Source of the DNA: G963665925 sp963676345
Lineage (GTDB): Bacteria; Bacillota; Clostridia; Peptostreptococcales; Acidaminobacteraceae
Reading direction: 5' to 3'
DNA length: 64,000 bases
Assembly: GCA_963676345.2 (NCBI GenBank)
Contig: CAXXTS010000005.1
Coordinates: 857,999 to 921,998, forward strand
Positions 53,557-61,833 of the stretch are shown in pieces. The stretch's first letter is position 1. Each line of letters opens with the position of its first letter. The translations under genes were made by a program, and so were the position numbers. The notes below the pieces were generated by a model, which saw only the letters and a list, made by a program, of their open reading frames with translations, searched no databases and was not told the DNA's origin.

Positions 53557-54093
53557 ATGAATCATGTTGAAATGAGACTCTCTGGATCGGGTGGACAAGG
53601 TCTAATTCTTGCAGGTATTATTCTTGCTGAAGCGGCTCTTTTGGATGGTAAAAATGCTATTCAGTCACAGTCATATGGTCCAGAAGCACGTGGTGGTGCA
53701 AGTAAAGCTGAAGTTATCATCAGCGATGCTGAAATTGATTTCCCAAAAGTTCAGTCGCCAGATCTTGTATTGGCGCTTACTCAAGTTGCGAGTGACAAAT
53801 ACATTGAAACAATTAAAGAAGATGGTGTTGTAGTTGTAGATGACACTATCGAATTGCCAGCAGACCTTAAGGCTAAATCGATCGTACAAGTTCCGATTAT
53901 GCGTACAGCTGCAGAAAAAGTAGGCAAGTCAATTGTTGCAAATATTGTTGCTCTAGGACTTATTGCAGGACTGACAAACTGCGCTACAAAAGAAAGCGTA
54001 GTAAAGGCAGTACTAAGCAGAGTTCCTAAAGGTACAGAAGACTTGAACAAATCAGCGCTTGAAGAAGGTTATCGTCTGGCGGCCGCTCAATAA
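53557..54093 (+). CDS. korC: 2-Oxoacid:ferredoxin oxidoreductase, gamma subunit
   Basis: Gamma subunit of the same complex. The family motif RLSGSGGQGLILAGIILAEA, then QSYGPEARGGASKAEVIIS, is clear. 178 residues from the ATG at 53557, which has GCGGAGGAG upstream. The open frame reaches back into korB. The four genes are fused in order D-A-B-C with overlaps of one base, typical of a single complex. Confidence 0.94.
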   Translation: MNHVEMRLSGSGGQGLILAGIILAEAALLDGKNAIQSQSYGPEARGGASKAEVIISDAEIDFPKVQSPDLVLALTQVASDKYIETIKEDGVVVVDDTIELPADLKAKSIVQVPIMRTAAEKVGKSIVANIVALGLIAGLTNCATKESVVKAVLSRVPKGTEDLNKSALEEGYRLAAAQ

Positions 54094-54113
54094 ATATCAA
54101 GGAGCTATGCAAA

Positions 54114-54977
54114 ATGACGGATCCGAATAATGATTTACTAAAGCGTATTGAAGGCAACTACTTCAAACTCAGCAAAGGACAAAAGAGAATTGCTGACTAC
54201 ATTTTCCAGAATTATGATAAAGTTGCATTTATGACGGCATCTACTCTGGGGGATATTGTTGGCGTGTCTGAATCAACTGTAGTAAGATTTGCGAATGCAC
54301 TTGGTTATGATGGTTATCCAAAGCTTCAAAAGGGGCTGCAGGAATCTATTAAGACAAAGCTAACAACTGTACAGCGGTTTGAAATGTCTAAAGACCTCGA
54401 TATCGGGGAGAGCACTCTGAAAAAAATCATGACATCAGACATCGACAATATCAGAAAGACATGCGATTTGATTGATGAACAAACAATTCAGCGCATTGTC
54501 ATGTCTCTTCATGACTCGAAAAAAGTATTTGTTATAGGCAATAGAAGTTCTTCAGTTCTGGCAAACTACCTTGGGTTCTACTTGAATTTCATTGTAGATG
54601 ATGTACATGTCATTCCAAGTGGGCCAAATGAGGCGTTTGACCAACTAATCAATATCTCTGAGCATGACTCATTAATTGTCATTTCTTTCCCGAGGTATTC
54701 TAAGAAGACTTTTGATGTTGTAAATTTTGCAAAAAGTCAAGGTGCAACGATTATCGGACTGACGGATTCATCCATGTCTCCGCTGTCGCCGATGGTGGAC
54801 CACTGCCTTTATGCGAAGTATAATATGAATACATTCATTGACTCTTTGGTTGCGCCAATGAGTTTGATAAATGCTCTAATAATTGCGCTAAGTATTAATG
54901 AAAAGGATCGCGTTGAGGAAAAATTCCAGAAGCTTGAAACCATCTGGGATGAATATAAAGTCTATAACCCTAAATAG
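54114..54977 (+). CDS. RpiR/MurR-family transcriptional regulator
   Basis: An N-terminal RpiR helix-turn-helix (residues 1-85: LSKGQKRIADYIFQNYDKVAFMT, VGVSESTVVRFANALGYDG) is followed by a SIS sugar-isomerase domain (about 125-260: VFVIGNRSSSVLANYLGFYL, VISFPRYSKKTFDVVNFAKSQG). Such regulators usually sense sugar phosphates. Here the gene is cotranscribed with korDABC (20-bp gap, AAGGAG site) and precedes a terminator. A role in controlling the kor operon is inferred from position. Confidence 0.9.
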   Translation: MTDPNNDLLKRIEGNYFKLSKGQKRIADYIFQNYDKVAFMTASTLGDIVGVSESTVVRFANALGYDGYPKLQKGLQESIKTKLTTVQRFEMSKDLDIGESTLKKIMTSDIDNIRKTCDLIDEQTIQRIVMSLHDSKKVFVIGNRSSSVLANYLGFYLNFIVDDVHVIPSGPNEAFDQLINISEHDSLIVISFPRYSKKTFDVVNFAKSQGATIIGLTDSSMSPLSPMVDHCLYAKYNMNTFIDSLVAPMSLINALIIALSINEKDRVEEKFQKLETIWDEYKVYNPK

Positions 54978-54984
54978 ATGTATG

Positions 54985-55015
54985 AGCCTGTGTCCGTTAA
55001 CGGACACAGGCTTTT
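54985..55015 (+). terminator. Terminator of the kor operon
   Basis: A perfect 28-bp palindrome (54985-55012) followed by TTTT. Confidence 0.9.
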
Positions 55016-55045
55016 AGACTGTTCGCCTCATAGTGAAGCCATGCC

Positions 55046-55074
55046 TTGTTCTGTCTAATGAATTAGGTTATAAT
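55046..55074 (+). promoter_or_regulatory. Promoter of cmk
   Basis: TTGTTC (55046-55051), a 17-bp spacer and TATAAT (55069-55074), 36 bp before the start codon. Confidence 0.65.
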
Positions 55075-55109
55075 TTGGTGTGGTTAAATCAGTTAAATGG
55101 AGGTTGGGT

Positions 55110-55763
55110 ATGCAAATTGCAATAGATGGACCAGCGGGATCCGGTAAAAGTACCATCGCAAAGATTATTGCTAAAGAAAAAAACATTACTTATCTCGATA
55201 CAGGAGCAATGTATAGAGCAGTAACCTATACGCTTCTTGAAAAGGGCATAAGCTTTAATGATACAAAGGGTATCGAATCAGCGCTCTCTGAAATGATAAT
55301 TGGATTTGAGGGGAGTGCTTTACTGCTGAACGGCATCGATATCAGCAAGGAGATCAGACAGCAGCGGATAAATGAAAATGTATCCTCTGTTGCAGCCCTA
55401 CGTTTTGTAAGGGTTGACATGGTAAAAAGACAGCAGGAAATTGCCTGTAATCAGTCTATCATCATGGATGGTCGTGACATTGGCACAAAAGTGTTGCCTG
55501 ATGCAGATATTAAAATATACTTAACTGCATCTATTGAAGAACGTGCTCAAAGACGTTACGATGAAATGTGTGAAAAAGGCGAAAAAATCTCTTTTGACGA
55601 AATCTGTACGTCTATAAAAGAACGTGATGAAGTCGACATGAACCGTGAAGAGTCGCCTCTTGTAAAGGCAGAAGATGCAATTGAAATTGATACGACAGGC
55701 CTTGGTATTACTGCAGTTGTAAAACGCGTTATAGAAGAAATTGAAAAGGTAGGCTGCTTGTAA
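55110..55763 (+). CDS. cmk: Cytidylate kinase
   Basis: Phosphorylates CMP and dCMP with ATP. Walker A is IDGPAGSGKSTIAK near residue 5. YLDTGAMYRAVT, MDGRDIGTKVLPDADIKIYLTAS and the lid region SIEERAQRRYDE follow, all conserved. The ATG at 55110 is chosen because TGGAGG lies upstream. The order cmk-plsC-ispH-S1 is conserved in Clostridia. Confidence 0.95.
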   Translation: MQIAIDGPAGSGKSTIAKIIAKEKNITYLDTGAMYRAVTYTLLEKGISFNDTKGIESALSEMIIGFEGSALLLNGIDISKEIRQQRINENVSSVAALRFVRVDMVKRQQEIACNQSIIMDGRDIGTKVLPDADIKIYLTASIEERAQRRYDEMCEKGEKISFDEICTSIKERDEVDMNREESPLVKAEDAIEIDTTGLGITAVVKRVIEEIEKVGCL

Positions 55764-56365
55764 TGAGAAGTTTTATAAAACAGCTCCTGAAATTGTACTA
55801 TAAAGTGTTTTTCAGGGTAGAAGTCAAGGGGATAGATAACTTGAAACTTGGAGATGCTAAAGTGATTTGTGCAAACCATATCAGCAACCATGATCCGGTT
55901 GTAATTGGTTCATTTTTGCCAGAATACATCAGGTTTATGGCAAAACACACACTGTTTAAGCATTGGTACGCAGATAAGTTTTTGAGATTTGCGGGTGGAT
56001 TCCCAGTAAATCGAGATGTAAATGATTTAGGGGCTATAAAAACAGCCTTGAAAGCACTCAAGAATAATGAAAGTGTCTTGATATTTGCAGAAGGTACACG
56101 CAATATGTCTAGAAAACCACTGGAAGCCAAGGCGGGTGCAGCAATGATTGCAGTTAAATCAAAGGTGCCTATACAACCGGTGACGGTGGACTCGACCTAT
56201 AAGGTTTTTTCAAAGATCATCATCACAGTACATCCTGTCGTAGACTTGTCAGAGCATTATAAAGAGCGACTCAGTAATGAAGCCTATCAGGAAATTGCGC
56301 AGACGGTTGTAAACGACATCTATAAATCTGTATCACTTTTTTATACGAAAGAGGGATTAGAGTGA
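55763..56365 (+). CDS. plsC: 1-Acyl-sn-glycerol-3-phosphate acyltransferase
   Basis: Adds the second acyl chain in phosphatidic acid synthesis at the membrane. The HX4D motif is NHISNHDPV, followed by GGFPVNRD and FAEGTRNMSR, the acceptor-binding motif. The 200 residues are normal. It overlaps the cmk stop by one base and ispH by 4 bp. Confidence 0.93.
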   Translation: MRSFIKQLLKLYYKVFFRVEVKGIDNLKLGDAKVICANHISNHDPVVIGSFLPEYIRFMAKHTLFKHWYADKFLRFAGGFPVNRDVNDLGAIKTALKALKNNESVLIFAEGTRNMSRKPLEAKAGAAMIAVKSKVPIQPVTVDSTYKVFSKIIITVHPVVDLSEHYKERLSNEAYQEIAQTVVNDIYKSVSLFYTKEGLE

Positions 56366-57192
56366 AAATTGAGGTTGCAAGTCATGCGGGTTTCTGTTAT
56401 GGTGTAGAGCGGGCGATGAAAATTACTGAAGAGGCAAGTGCTACTTGCGGCAGTCTATATACTTTCGGTCCACTCATACACAACGAACAAGTTGTTAATC
56501 GACTAGAGTCTCGCGGCATTCATGCTGTAGATGTTCCAAGTGATGCAAAAGATGGAACACTTGTGATTCGTTCCCATGGTGCACCTGAATCTTCTTTTAA
56601 AGAAGCTGAGGCGCTTGGAATTGATGTTATAGATGCAACGTGTCCATATGTTCGAAAAATCCAAGAAAAAGTTAAGAAATTCGCTTCAGAGGGGTATGCT
56701 ATTATTATTGTCGGTGATGCAAAGCATCCTGAAATAGTAGGTATTAATGGATGGTGTGATAATAAAGCAACCATTATAGCAAGACCAGAAGAAGCTAAAA
56801 CTATTAAAGACAATGGTCCAACATGTATGGTCGTTCAGACCACATTCCGTTTTGAGATTTACAAACAGATTCTTGAAATTGCCGAGGGGCAAGTTAAGGA
56901 TTTAGTCGCTTTCAATACAATTTGTTCAGCGACATCTAAACGTCAGGACGCCGCGCTGGATTTAGCCGGTAGAGTTGATGCTATGATTGTAATCGGCGGG
57001 AAACACAGTTCCAACACCGTTAAACTTGCACAGATATGTTCAAATGTCTGCAAAAAAACCTATCATATTCAAACTTATTTAGATTTAAGGGTGACTGATC
57101 TAAAGAATTGTGATAATATAGGAATAACGGCTGGTGCGTCGACACCCAATTGGATTATTGATGAAATTATTAATAAATTGGAAGAAGCATAG
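56362..57192 (+). CDS. ispH: 4-Hydroxy-3-methylbut-2-enyl diphosphate reductase
   Basis: Last step of the non-mevalonate isoprenoid pathway, a 4Fe-4S enzyme producing IPP and DMAPP. Three cluster cysteines are in HAGFCYGVERA, DATCPYVRKIQ and NTICSATSKRQ. The HGxP motif is RSHGAPESS. It starts at GTG overlapping the plsC stop by 4 bp. Together with dxs and ispA elsewhere in the window it fits full isoprenoid synthesis. Confidence 0.95.
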   Translation: MKIEVASHAGFCYGVERAMKITEEASATCGSLYTFGPLIHNEQVVNRLESRGIHAVDVPSDAKDGTLVIRSHGAPESSFKEAEALGIDVIDATCPYVRKIQEKVKKFASEGYAIIIVGDAKHPEIVGINGWCDNKATIIARPEEAKTIKDNGPTCMVVQTTFRFEIYKQILEIAEGQVKDLVAFNTICSATSKRQDAALDLAGRVDAMIVIGGKHSSNTVKLAQICSNVCKKTYHIQTYLDLRVTDLKNCDNIGITAGASTPNWIIDEIINKLEEA

Positions 57193-57204
57193 CTTTTTCC
57201 ACCC

Positions 57205-57233
57205 GGACCTCTGGTCCAAAGGACCACTAGTCC
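57205..57233 (+). promoter_or_regulatory. Hairpin in the leader of the S1-domain gene
   Basis: TGGTCC (57212-57217) pairs with GGACCA (57221-57226) across AAA, and GGAC (57205-57208) pairs with GTCC (57230-57233). No T-tract follows. It could be a regulatory leader for the S1-domain protein. Confidence 0.5.
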
Positions 57234-57300
57234 AAAATGATTGTAGGGTTTAATCCTGACCATACAGTCATAAAAGAAAATCGAAGGCGAGGTAAAGAGG

Positions 57301-58404
57301 ATGGAAAATAACACAACAATGCAAGAAATGCTAGACATGATGGAGGATTCTTTTAAGATTCCTAGAAAAGGCGATGTTCTCAAGGGCAAAGTAGTTCAGG
57401 TGAACAAAGACGAAGTCGTAGTTAACATTGGCTATAAATCTGATGGAATCGTGCCTTTAAAGGAAGTTTCCAGCGATCCAAACTCGAATGTTATTGAAAC
57501 AATCGAAGAAGATCAAGAAATCGACGTATACGTTATGCGTTCTGATGATGGCGAAGGCAATGTTCTTCTTTCTATGAAGCGCGTTTCTATGTTCAAGGAC
57601 TGGGACGAGCTAGAAGAAATTATGAACAAAGAAGAGTACGTTGAAGTTCGTACTTCTGAAGCGGTAAAAGGCGGCGTAGTTGCTTACTACAAAGAAGTTC
57701 GTGGTTTTATCCCTGCTTCACACCTAGCTATCGGTTATGTTAAAGACCTTAACGAGTTCGTTGGTAAGACTCTAGAAGTTAAAATCATCGAGTTCAACAA
57801 AGGCAAGAAAAAGATCGTATTCTCAAGAAAAGCAATCGAAGAAGTTGCACTTTCTGCTAAGAAAGCTGAGCTTTGGAAGAACCTTGAAATCGGTCAAGTA
57901 CTTAAAGGCGAAGTTAAGCGTATCACTAACTTCGGTGTATTCGTAGACATCGGCGGCGTTGATGGTCTAGTTCATATTTCTGAACTATCATGGGGCCGTG
58001 TTAAGTCTCCTAAAGAGATCGTTAAAGTTGGCGAGACTGTAGACGTTAAAGTACTAAGCGCTGACAAAGAAACTGAAAAAGTTTCTCTATCAATGAAGCA
58101 AGTTAAAGCTGATCCTTGGACTACGTTCTCTGATCGCTACGAAGTTGAAAGCGTATACGAGTCTAAAGTAGTTAACCTAACTGACTTTGGTGCATTCGTT
58201 GAGCTTGAGCCAGGCGTTGAAGGCCTAGTTCACATCTCTCAAATTTCACACAAGCGTGTTGAAAAGCCATCTGACGAACTTAAAGTTGGTGACGTGAGAG
58301 AAGTTAAGATTCTTGAAGCTGACGCTGAAGCTAAGAAGCTAAAACTTTCTATGAAAGAAGCTGCTGCTGAAGCACCTGCTGAAGAAGAAGCTGACGCTGA
58401 GTAA
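57301..58404 (+). CDS. S1 RNA-binding domain protein (ribosomal S1-like)
   Basis: Four S1 motifs in tandem: about 24-90 (VLKGKVVQVNKDEVVVNIGYKSDG), 110-175, 195-265 (LKGEVKRITNFGVFVDIGGVDGL) and 280-350 (VNLTDFGAFVELEPGVEGL). An acidic, Ala-rich tail follows. In Clostridia this gene is fused or adjacent to ispH and is annotated as 30S ribosomal protein S1. Codon use is the most biased in the window. AGAGG sits directly before the ATG, with GCGAGGT further upstream. Confidence 0.9.
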   Translation: MENNTTMQEMLDMMEDSFKIPRKGDVLKGKVVQVNKDEVVVNIGYKSDGIVPLKEVSSDPNSNVIETIEEDQEIDVYVMRSDDGEGNVLLSMKRVSMFKDWDELEEIMNKEEYVEVRTSEAVKGGVVAYYKEVRGFIPASHLAIGYVKDLNEFVGKTLEVKIIEFNKGKKKIVFSRKAIEEVALSAKKAELWKNLEIGQVLKGEVKRITNFGVFVDIGGVDGLVHISELSWGRVKSPKEIVKVGETVDVKVLSADKETEKVSLSMKQVKADPWTTFSDRYEVESVYESKVVNLTDFGAFVELEPGVEGLVHISQISHKRVEKPSDELKVGDVREVKILEADAEAKKLKLSMKEAAAEAPAEEEADAE

Positions 58405-58415
58405 TTTTAAATATC

Positions 58416-58447
58416 AAGACCACTGATGAAAATCAGTGGTCTTTTTT
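58416..58447 (+). terminator. Terminator of the S1-domain gene
   Basis: Twelve-base arms at 58416-58427 and 58432-58443 close a GAAA loop and run into TTTTTT. Confidence 0.92.
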
Positions 58448-58468
58448 CGTGAAAAGACAAAGAACAGC

Positions 58469-58533
58469 AGATTTGCCAAAGAGGAAGTGCCCATCATGTT
58501 TACATGAATGGGCACTTCCTCTTTGGCAAATCT
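58469..58533. repeat. 26-bp inverted repeat at the left edge of the 96-bp array
   Basis: Arms 58469-58494 and 58508-58533 are perfectly complementary with a 13-nt spacer. The right arm is the module that recurs inside the array; the left arm is the same module inverted. Confidence 0.85.
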
Positions 58534-59165
58534 ATTGGGCGCGTCTAGCGACCGGAGCAATCGGAGATTGTTCGGTGCTGTTCGATATAAAAGCAATGCA
58601 CAAAATTCCTTCCTTGTCTATTTCTAAATATATGGCGCGTCTAGCGACCGGAGCAATCGGAGATTGCTCGGTGCTGTTCAATATAAAAGCAATACACAAA
58701 ATTTCTTCCTTGTCTATTTCTAAATATATGGCGCGTCTAGCGACATGAGCAATTGAAAATTGCTCTGTGCATTGCATGTCAGAATAGATACATGAATGGG
58801 CACTTCCTCTTTGGCAAATCTATTGGGCGCGTCTAGCGACCGGAGCAATCGGAGATTGTTCGGTGCTGTTCGATATAAAAGCAATGCACAAAATTCCTTC
58901 CTTGTCTATTTCTAAATATATGGCGCGTCTAGCGACCGGAGCAATCGGAGATTGCTCGGTGCTGTTCAATATAAAAGCAATACACAAAATTTCTTCCTTG
59001 TCTATTTCTAAATATATGGCGCGTCTAGCGACATGAGCAATTGAAAATTGCTCTGTGCATTGCATGTCAGAATAGATACATGAATGGGCACTTCCTCTTT
59101 GGCAAATCTATTGGGCGCGATTAGCGACTAGGGCAATCGGAGATTGCACGGTGCAACCGCATGAC
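58534..59165. repeat. Tandem 96-bp repeat array with higher-order structure
   Basis: The marker GGCGCG-TAGCGAC recurs at exactly 96-bp steps: 58538, 58634, 58730, 58826, 58922, 59018 and 59114 (last unit partial). Three variant units (a, b, c) form a 288-bp block that is present twice and identical. Each unit has a stem-loop (GAGCAAT with ATTGCTC). The 96-bp period is a multiple of three, which produces spurious 81-codon frames on the minus strand. No ribosome binding site or known protein motif supports coding. With the flanks this fills about 860 bp without a gene (58448-59304). Confidence 0.95.
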
Positions 59166-59224
59166 AAAAAAGGTTTTAGCATTAATGTGTCCTTTTCCTT
59201 TTTCAAATTTTTCTTCCCCTTTTC

Positions 59225-59253
59225 TTTATAATCGGACAGTAAAAGGGTATAAT
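59225..59253 (+). promoter_or_regulatory. Promoter of cheR
   Basis: TTTATA (59225-59230), a 17-bp spacer and TATAAT (59248-59253), 52 bp before the start codon. Confidence 0.6.
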
Positions 59254-59304
59254 ATATCCAACTAGGGTTTTATCCTAAATAGAGACGTATAAGGAGTTGT
59301 CCCA

Positions 59305-60081
59305 ATGGAAGGCTATGAAAAGTTTAAAGAACAAGTTTTTAAGATGACAGGTCTGGATTTATCATTATATAAAGAAAGGCAAATGAAAAGAAGGATAGAA
59401 TCTTTAATTAAGCGTCATCAAATAGATTCTTACGAGAATTATTTTAAGGTGTTAAAGAGTGACAAGGTAGTTTTTGATGAGTTTATTAATTACTTAACCA
59501 TAAACGTGTCAGAATTCTTTAGAAATCCTGGACAATGGGATATTTTAATTAAAACGGTTATTCCTGAGCTGACAAAAAATAAAAGACGCATCAAAGTTTG
59601 GAGTGCTGCTTGCTCTACCGGGGAAGAACCTTATACACTGGTTATGGCTCTTAGTCGTATATTCCCACTTTCAGAGATTAAAATTCTGGCAGTTGATATT
59701 GATAAAGAGGCCATTAACAAAGCTAAAGCAGGAATCTATTCAAAAAAGAGTATAGAAAATGTACCAGATGATTTCAAAAAGAAGTATTTTAGTGAAATTG
59801 GCGGAAGCTATAAAATATCAGACGATATTAAAAATTGTGTTGAGTTTAAAAACTTCAACCTGCTAAAAGACAAATATCCTCAAAACTATGATTTGATTGT
59901 GTGCCGAAATGTTATGATTTATTTTACAGAAGAGGCAAAGGAAGAAATGTATCATAATTTCAACTCAGCACTGGTTGAAAATGGTGTTTTATTTGTAGGA
60001 AGCACAGAACAAATTATATTACCTCAACGGTATAATTTTAAAGCATTGAAGACGTTCTTCTATCAAAAAGAAACTAAATAG
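59305..60081 (+). CDS. cheR: Chemotaxis protein methyltransferase CheR
   Basis: Methylates glutamates on chemoreceptors using SAM. The N-terminal helical domain (FKMTGLDLSLYKERQMKRRI) and LTINVSEFFRNPGQWD are typical. The SAM site is WSAACSTGEEPYTLVMAL, and YDLIVCRNVMIYFTEEAK follows. 258 residues, normal length. AAGGAGTTG precedes the ATG. No other chemotaxis gene is adjacent; a small yjfB gene follows on the other strand. Confidence 0.95.
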   Translation: MEGYEKFKEQVFKMTGLDLSLYKERQMKRRIESLIKRHQIDSYENYFKVLKSDKVVFDEFINYLTINVSEFFRNPGQWDILIKTVIPELTKNKRRIKVWSAACSTGEEPYTLVMALSRIFPLSEIKILAVDIDKEAINKAKAGIYSKKSIENVPDDFKKKYFSEIGGSYKISDDIKNCVEFKNFNLLKDKYPQNYDLIVCRNVMIYFTEEAKEEMYHNFNSALVENGVLFVGSTEQIILPQRYNFKALKTFFYQKETK

Positions 60082-60090
60082 TCAAGTCCC

Positions 60091-60124
60091 AAAAGCGCAT
60101 TTTTTAATAAAAAATGCGCTTTTT
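60091..60124 (+). terminator. Terminator of cheR
   Basis: AAAAGCGCATTTTTT (60091-60105) pairs with its complement at 60109-60123. It is symmetric and could act in both directions. Confidence 0.88.
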
Positions 60125-60476
60125 AAGTGCTAATTTTCAAAATATTTAGTTTGGCTTAAAACCAGTTATTTCAACACTTAGATACGATCATGTATAAGTG
60201 GAGGTTTTGTACAACTTACTTTAATAAATAAATTAAGTTTGGGATAACTTTAACTTGAAGCATGTGGGACTAAAACGTACCCACACCTACGAGTTCATAT
60301 TAGCTTGTTTCAAAAAAAGAAGAAAAAATCAAGGTAAAAATGCTAAATTTTCAGACTTGTGATTGGTGTCATTTTCAATATGGGACTTTATAATTATTTT
60401 CGTTTTTTTTCTTATTACATGCTAGACGCTATTTATTTGTAAATAAACGAACGTATAAAATTATTTATATAAATAA
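60125..60476. other. AT-rich intergenic stretch
   Basis: About 350 bp between the cheR terminator and the yjfB terminator. I see a short hairpin (TGTGGG 60263-60268 with CCCACA 60280-60285) and AT-rich runs, but no gene with a ribosome binding site. Confidence 0.4.
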
Positions 60477-60510
60477 ATGGACTCTGATGTCTAAGGAAAT
60501 CAGAGTCCAT
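60460..60510 (-). terminator. Terminator of yjfB (minus strand)
   Basis: Perfect 12-bp arms 60477-60488 and 60499-60510. On the minus strand the hairpin is followed by a T-rich tract. Confidence 0.75.
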
Positions 60511-60565
60511 TATGGAAGTCATACAGTATTCATTTTAAATTAAAGAAAGGAAGCGTTAACACGCT

Positions 60566-60742
60566 TCACAATCTCAAGTCAATGTTTCCACCTTTATGTG
60601 GCTGTACACTTTGCTCAAGTGTTTTCACCATTTCAGTTGCCATTGTTTCAGCTGTATCCATACTCAGCTTGGCAACCTTGATGCTGACAGCTTGTGCCAT
60701 TTTCATTTGGCTAATTCCAGTGGATAATGCGGCGATATCCAT
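60566..60742 (-). CDS. YjfB-family putative motility protein
   Basis: A 58-residue protein starting MDIAALSTGISQMKMAQAVS and ending HKGGNIDLRL. The MDIAALS start, alternating helix and (G)GNID(L/I) end are the YjfB family pattern (PF14070), found near flagellar genes in Bacillota. The function is unknown. GGGAGGT lies 6 bp before the ATG. A sigma-D type promoter lies just upstream. It is too short for many gene finders. Confidence 0.85.
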   Translation of the reverse strand: MDIAALSTGISQMKMAQAVSIKVAKLSMDTAETMATEMVKTLEQSVQPHKGGNIDLRL

Positions 60743-60778
60743 AAAGGACCTCCCTTCATATACACCAGCCTACTATAT

Positions 60779-60806
60779 ATATCGGTAGATACCCCTAAAA
60801 ACATTA
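60779..60806 (-). promoter_or_regulatory. Sigma-D (sigma-28) type promoter of yjfB
   Basis: On the minus strand TAAT (60803-60806), a 16-bp spacer and ACCGATAT (60779-60786) approximate the TAAA-N15-GCCGATAA flagellar consensus, 37 bp before the yjfB start. Confidence 0.6.
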
Positions 60807-60870
60807 GTGAAAATCGAAATAAATACATTATTTATATGAAATTCAAGGGTTCATACTTTTCAGAATTAAA

Positions 60871-60879
60871 TGATATAAT
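60871..60879 (+). promoter_or_regulatory. Extended -10 of the LysR gene
   Basis: TGATATAAT, an extended -10, lies 30 bp before the start. It overlaps the divergent intergenic region shared with yjfB. Confidence 0.5.
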
Positions 60880-60908
60880 AATAGCAGTAAAAATGCTAGG
60901 AGGATATG

Positions 60909-61781
60909 ATGGACATTCAGTTTTATGAAACCTTTGTTGAAGTTGCAAAGACACTTAATTTTAGAGCTGCCAGTGAAAACTTAGGTGTTGTTCAGTCTAC
61001 AGTTTCCAATCGGATACAGGCTTTGGAAGAATTTTACGAAAAACAATTATTCAGTCGTTCAAATAAACGTGTGGCGCTCAGCAGTGCCGGAAAGCGTCTT
61101 TTGCCCTATGCGGAGCGTATTGTAAAAATTCAGTATGAGGCCTTGCGTGCAACACGTCATGTAGCACCAAACATACGCACCCTTAGTGTTGGGGTAGATA
61201 GAGGGCTTTATACGGCTTCTATGCGGGCGTTGCTTGCGGTGTTCTCAGCACAAATGCCTGATGTTGAGCTGAATATAGAAGTAACAGACTCAAAGACCAT
61301 ACATCGTGCACTGACCGATGGTGTTTTGGATGTTGGTTTTGTTTATGGAAAATCAGGACATACAACATTGGAATTTATACCACATACAAAGGATCGATTT
61401 CGCTTCATAAAGAGTGTGGAAAATACGACTGATCAAGATGCAGTTATTACCAAAAGCGTCCTGCTTGATAAAATGCTTGTCTATACAGACTATGGCAAGA
61501 AGTTTGATATGTGGTTGGACCAGCTTCTACCTAAGGATCATACATATTCTTTAAATCTGGCGAAAGGGGTTAACCCTGCTTATTATGTTGAAAAAAGCAA
61601 TAAATATGCTTTTATATTAGAGTCAGAACTGGAGGCGTCTGGACTAAAAAACGCTTTGCAGACACTTAGAATTAAAGGGGTAGACTATCCGTACTTACAG
61701 AGCTATTTTGTTTACGAGCGCCATGACGATATGCCTGAAGCCATAATTGGTTTCATTAAAAAACTAAACGACAATCAATAA
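60909..61781 (+). CDS. LysR-family transcriptional regulator
   Basis: Residues 1-60 are a LysR winged helix-turn-helix (FYETFVEVAKTLNFRAASENLG, QSTVSNRIQALEEFYEKQLF). A periplasmic-binding-fold effector domain follows (about 88-285). 290 residues. Divergent from yjfB, with no obvious target operon beside it. The ATG at 60909 is preferred over 60906 because AGGAGG (60898-60903) is then 5 bp away. Confidence 0.92.
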   Translation: MDIQFYETFVEVAKTLNFRAASENLGVVQSTVSNRIQALEEFYEKQLFSRSNKRVALSSAGKRLLPYAERIVKIQYEALRATRHVAPNIRTLSVGVDRGLYTASMRALLAVFSAQMPDVELNIEVTDSKTIHRALTDGVLDVGFVYGKSGHTTLEFIPHTKDRFRFIKSVENTTDQDAVITKSVLLDKMLVYTDYGKKFDMWLDQLLPKDHTYSLNLAKGVNPAYYVEKSNKYAFILESELEASGLKNALQTLRIKGVDYPYLQSYFVYERHDDMPEAIIGFIKKLNDNQ

Positions 61782-61833
61782 AATCAGAGTGGTGGTAATG
61801 AACTCTCTTATGTATTTGATATTTGATGATGAG

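Noticed and set aside
58532..59065. Two identical 81-codon minus-strand frames and a 99-codon plus-strand frame in the repeat array
   Set aside because: The 96-bp period keeps frames open and repeats a 32-residue pattern. There is no ribosome binding site, and the DNA hairpins explain the conservation better.
58534..59165. CRISPR array or integron attC array
   Set aside because: Units are 96 bp and contiguous with no unique spacers, no cas or integrase gene is near, and attC core sites are absent.
60582..60788. Plus-strand 68-codon frame
   Set aside because: It is the complement of the yjfB gene, which has family motifs, a ribosome binding site and a terminator.
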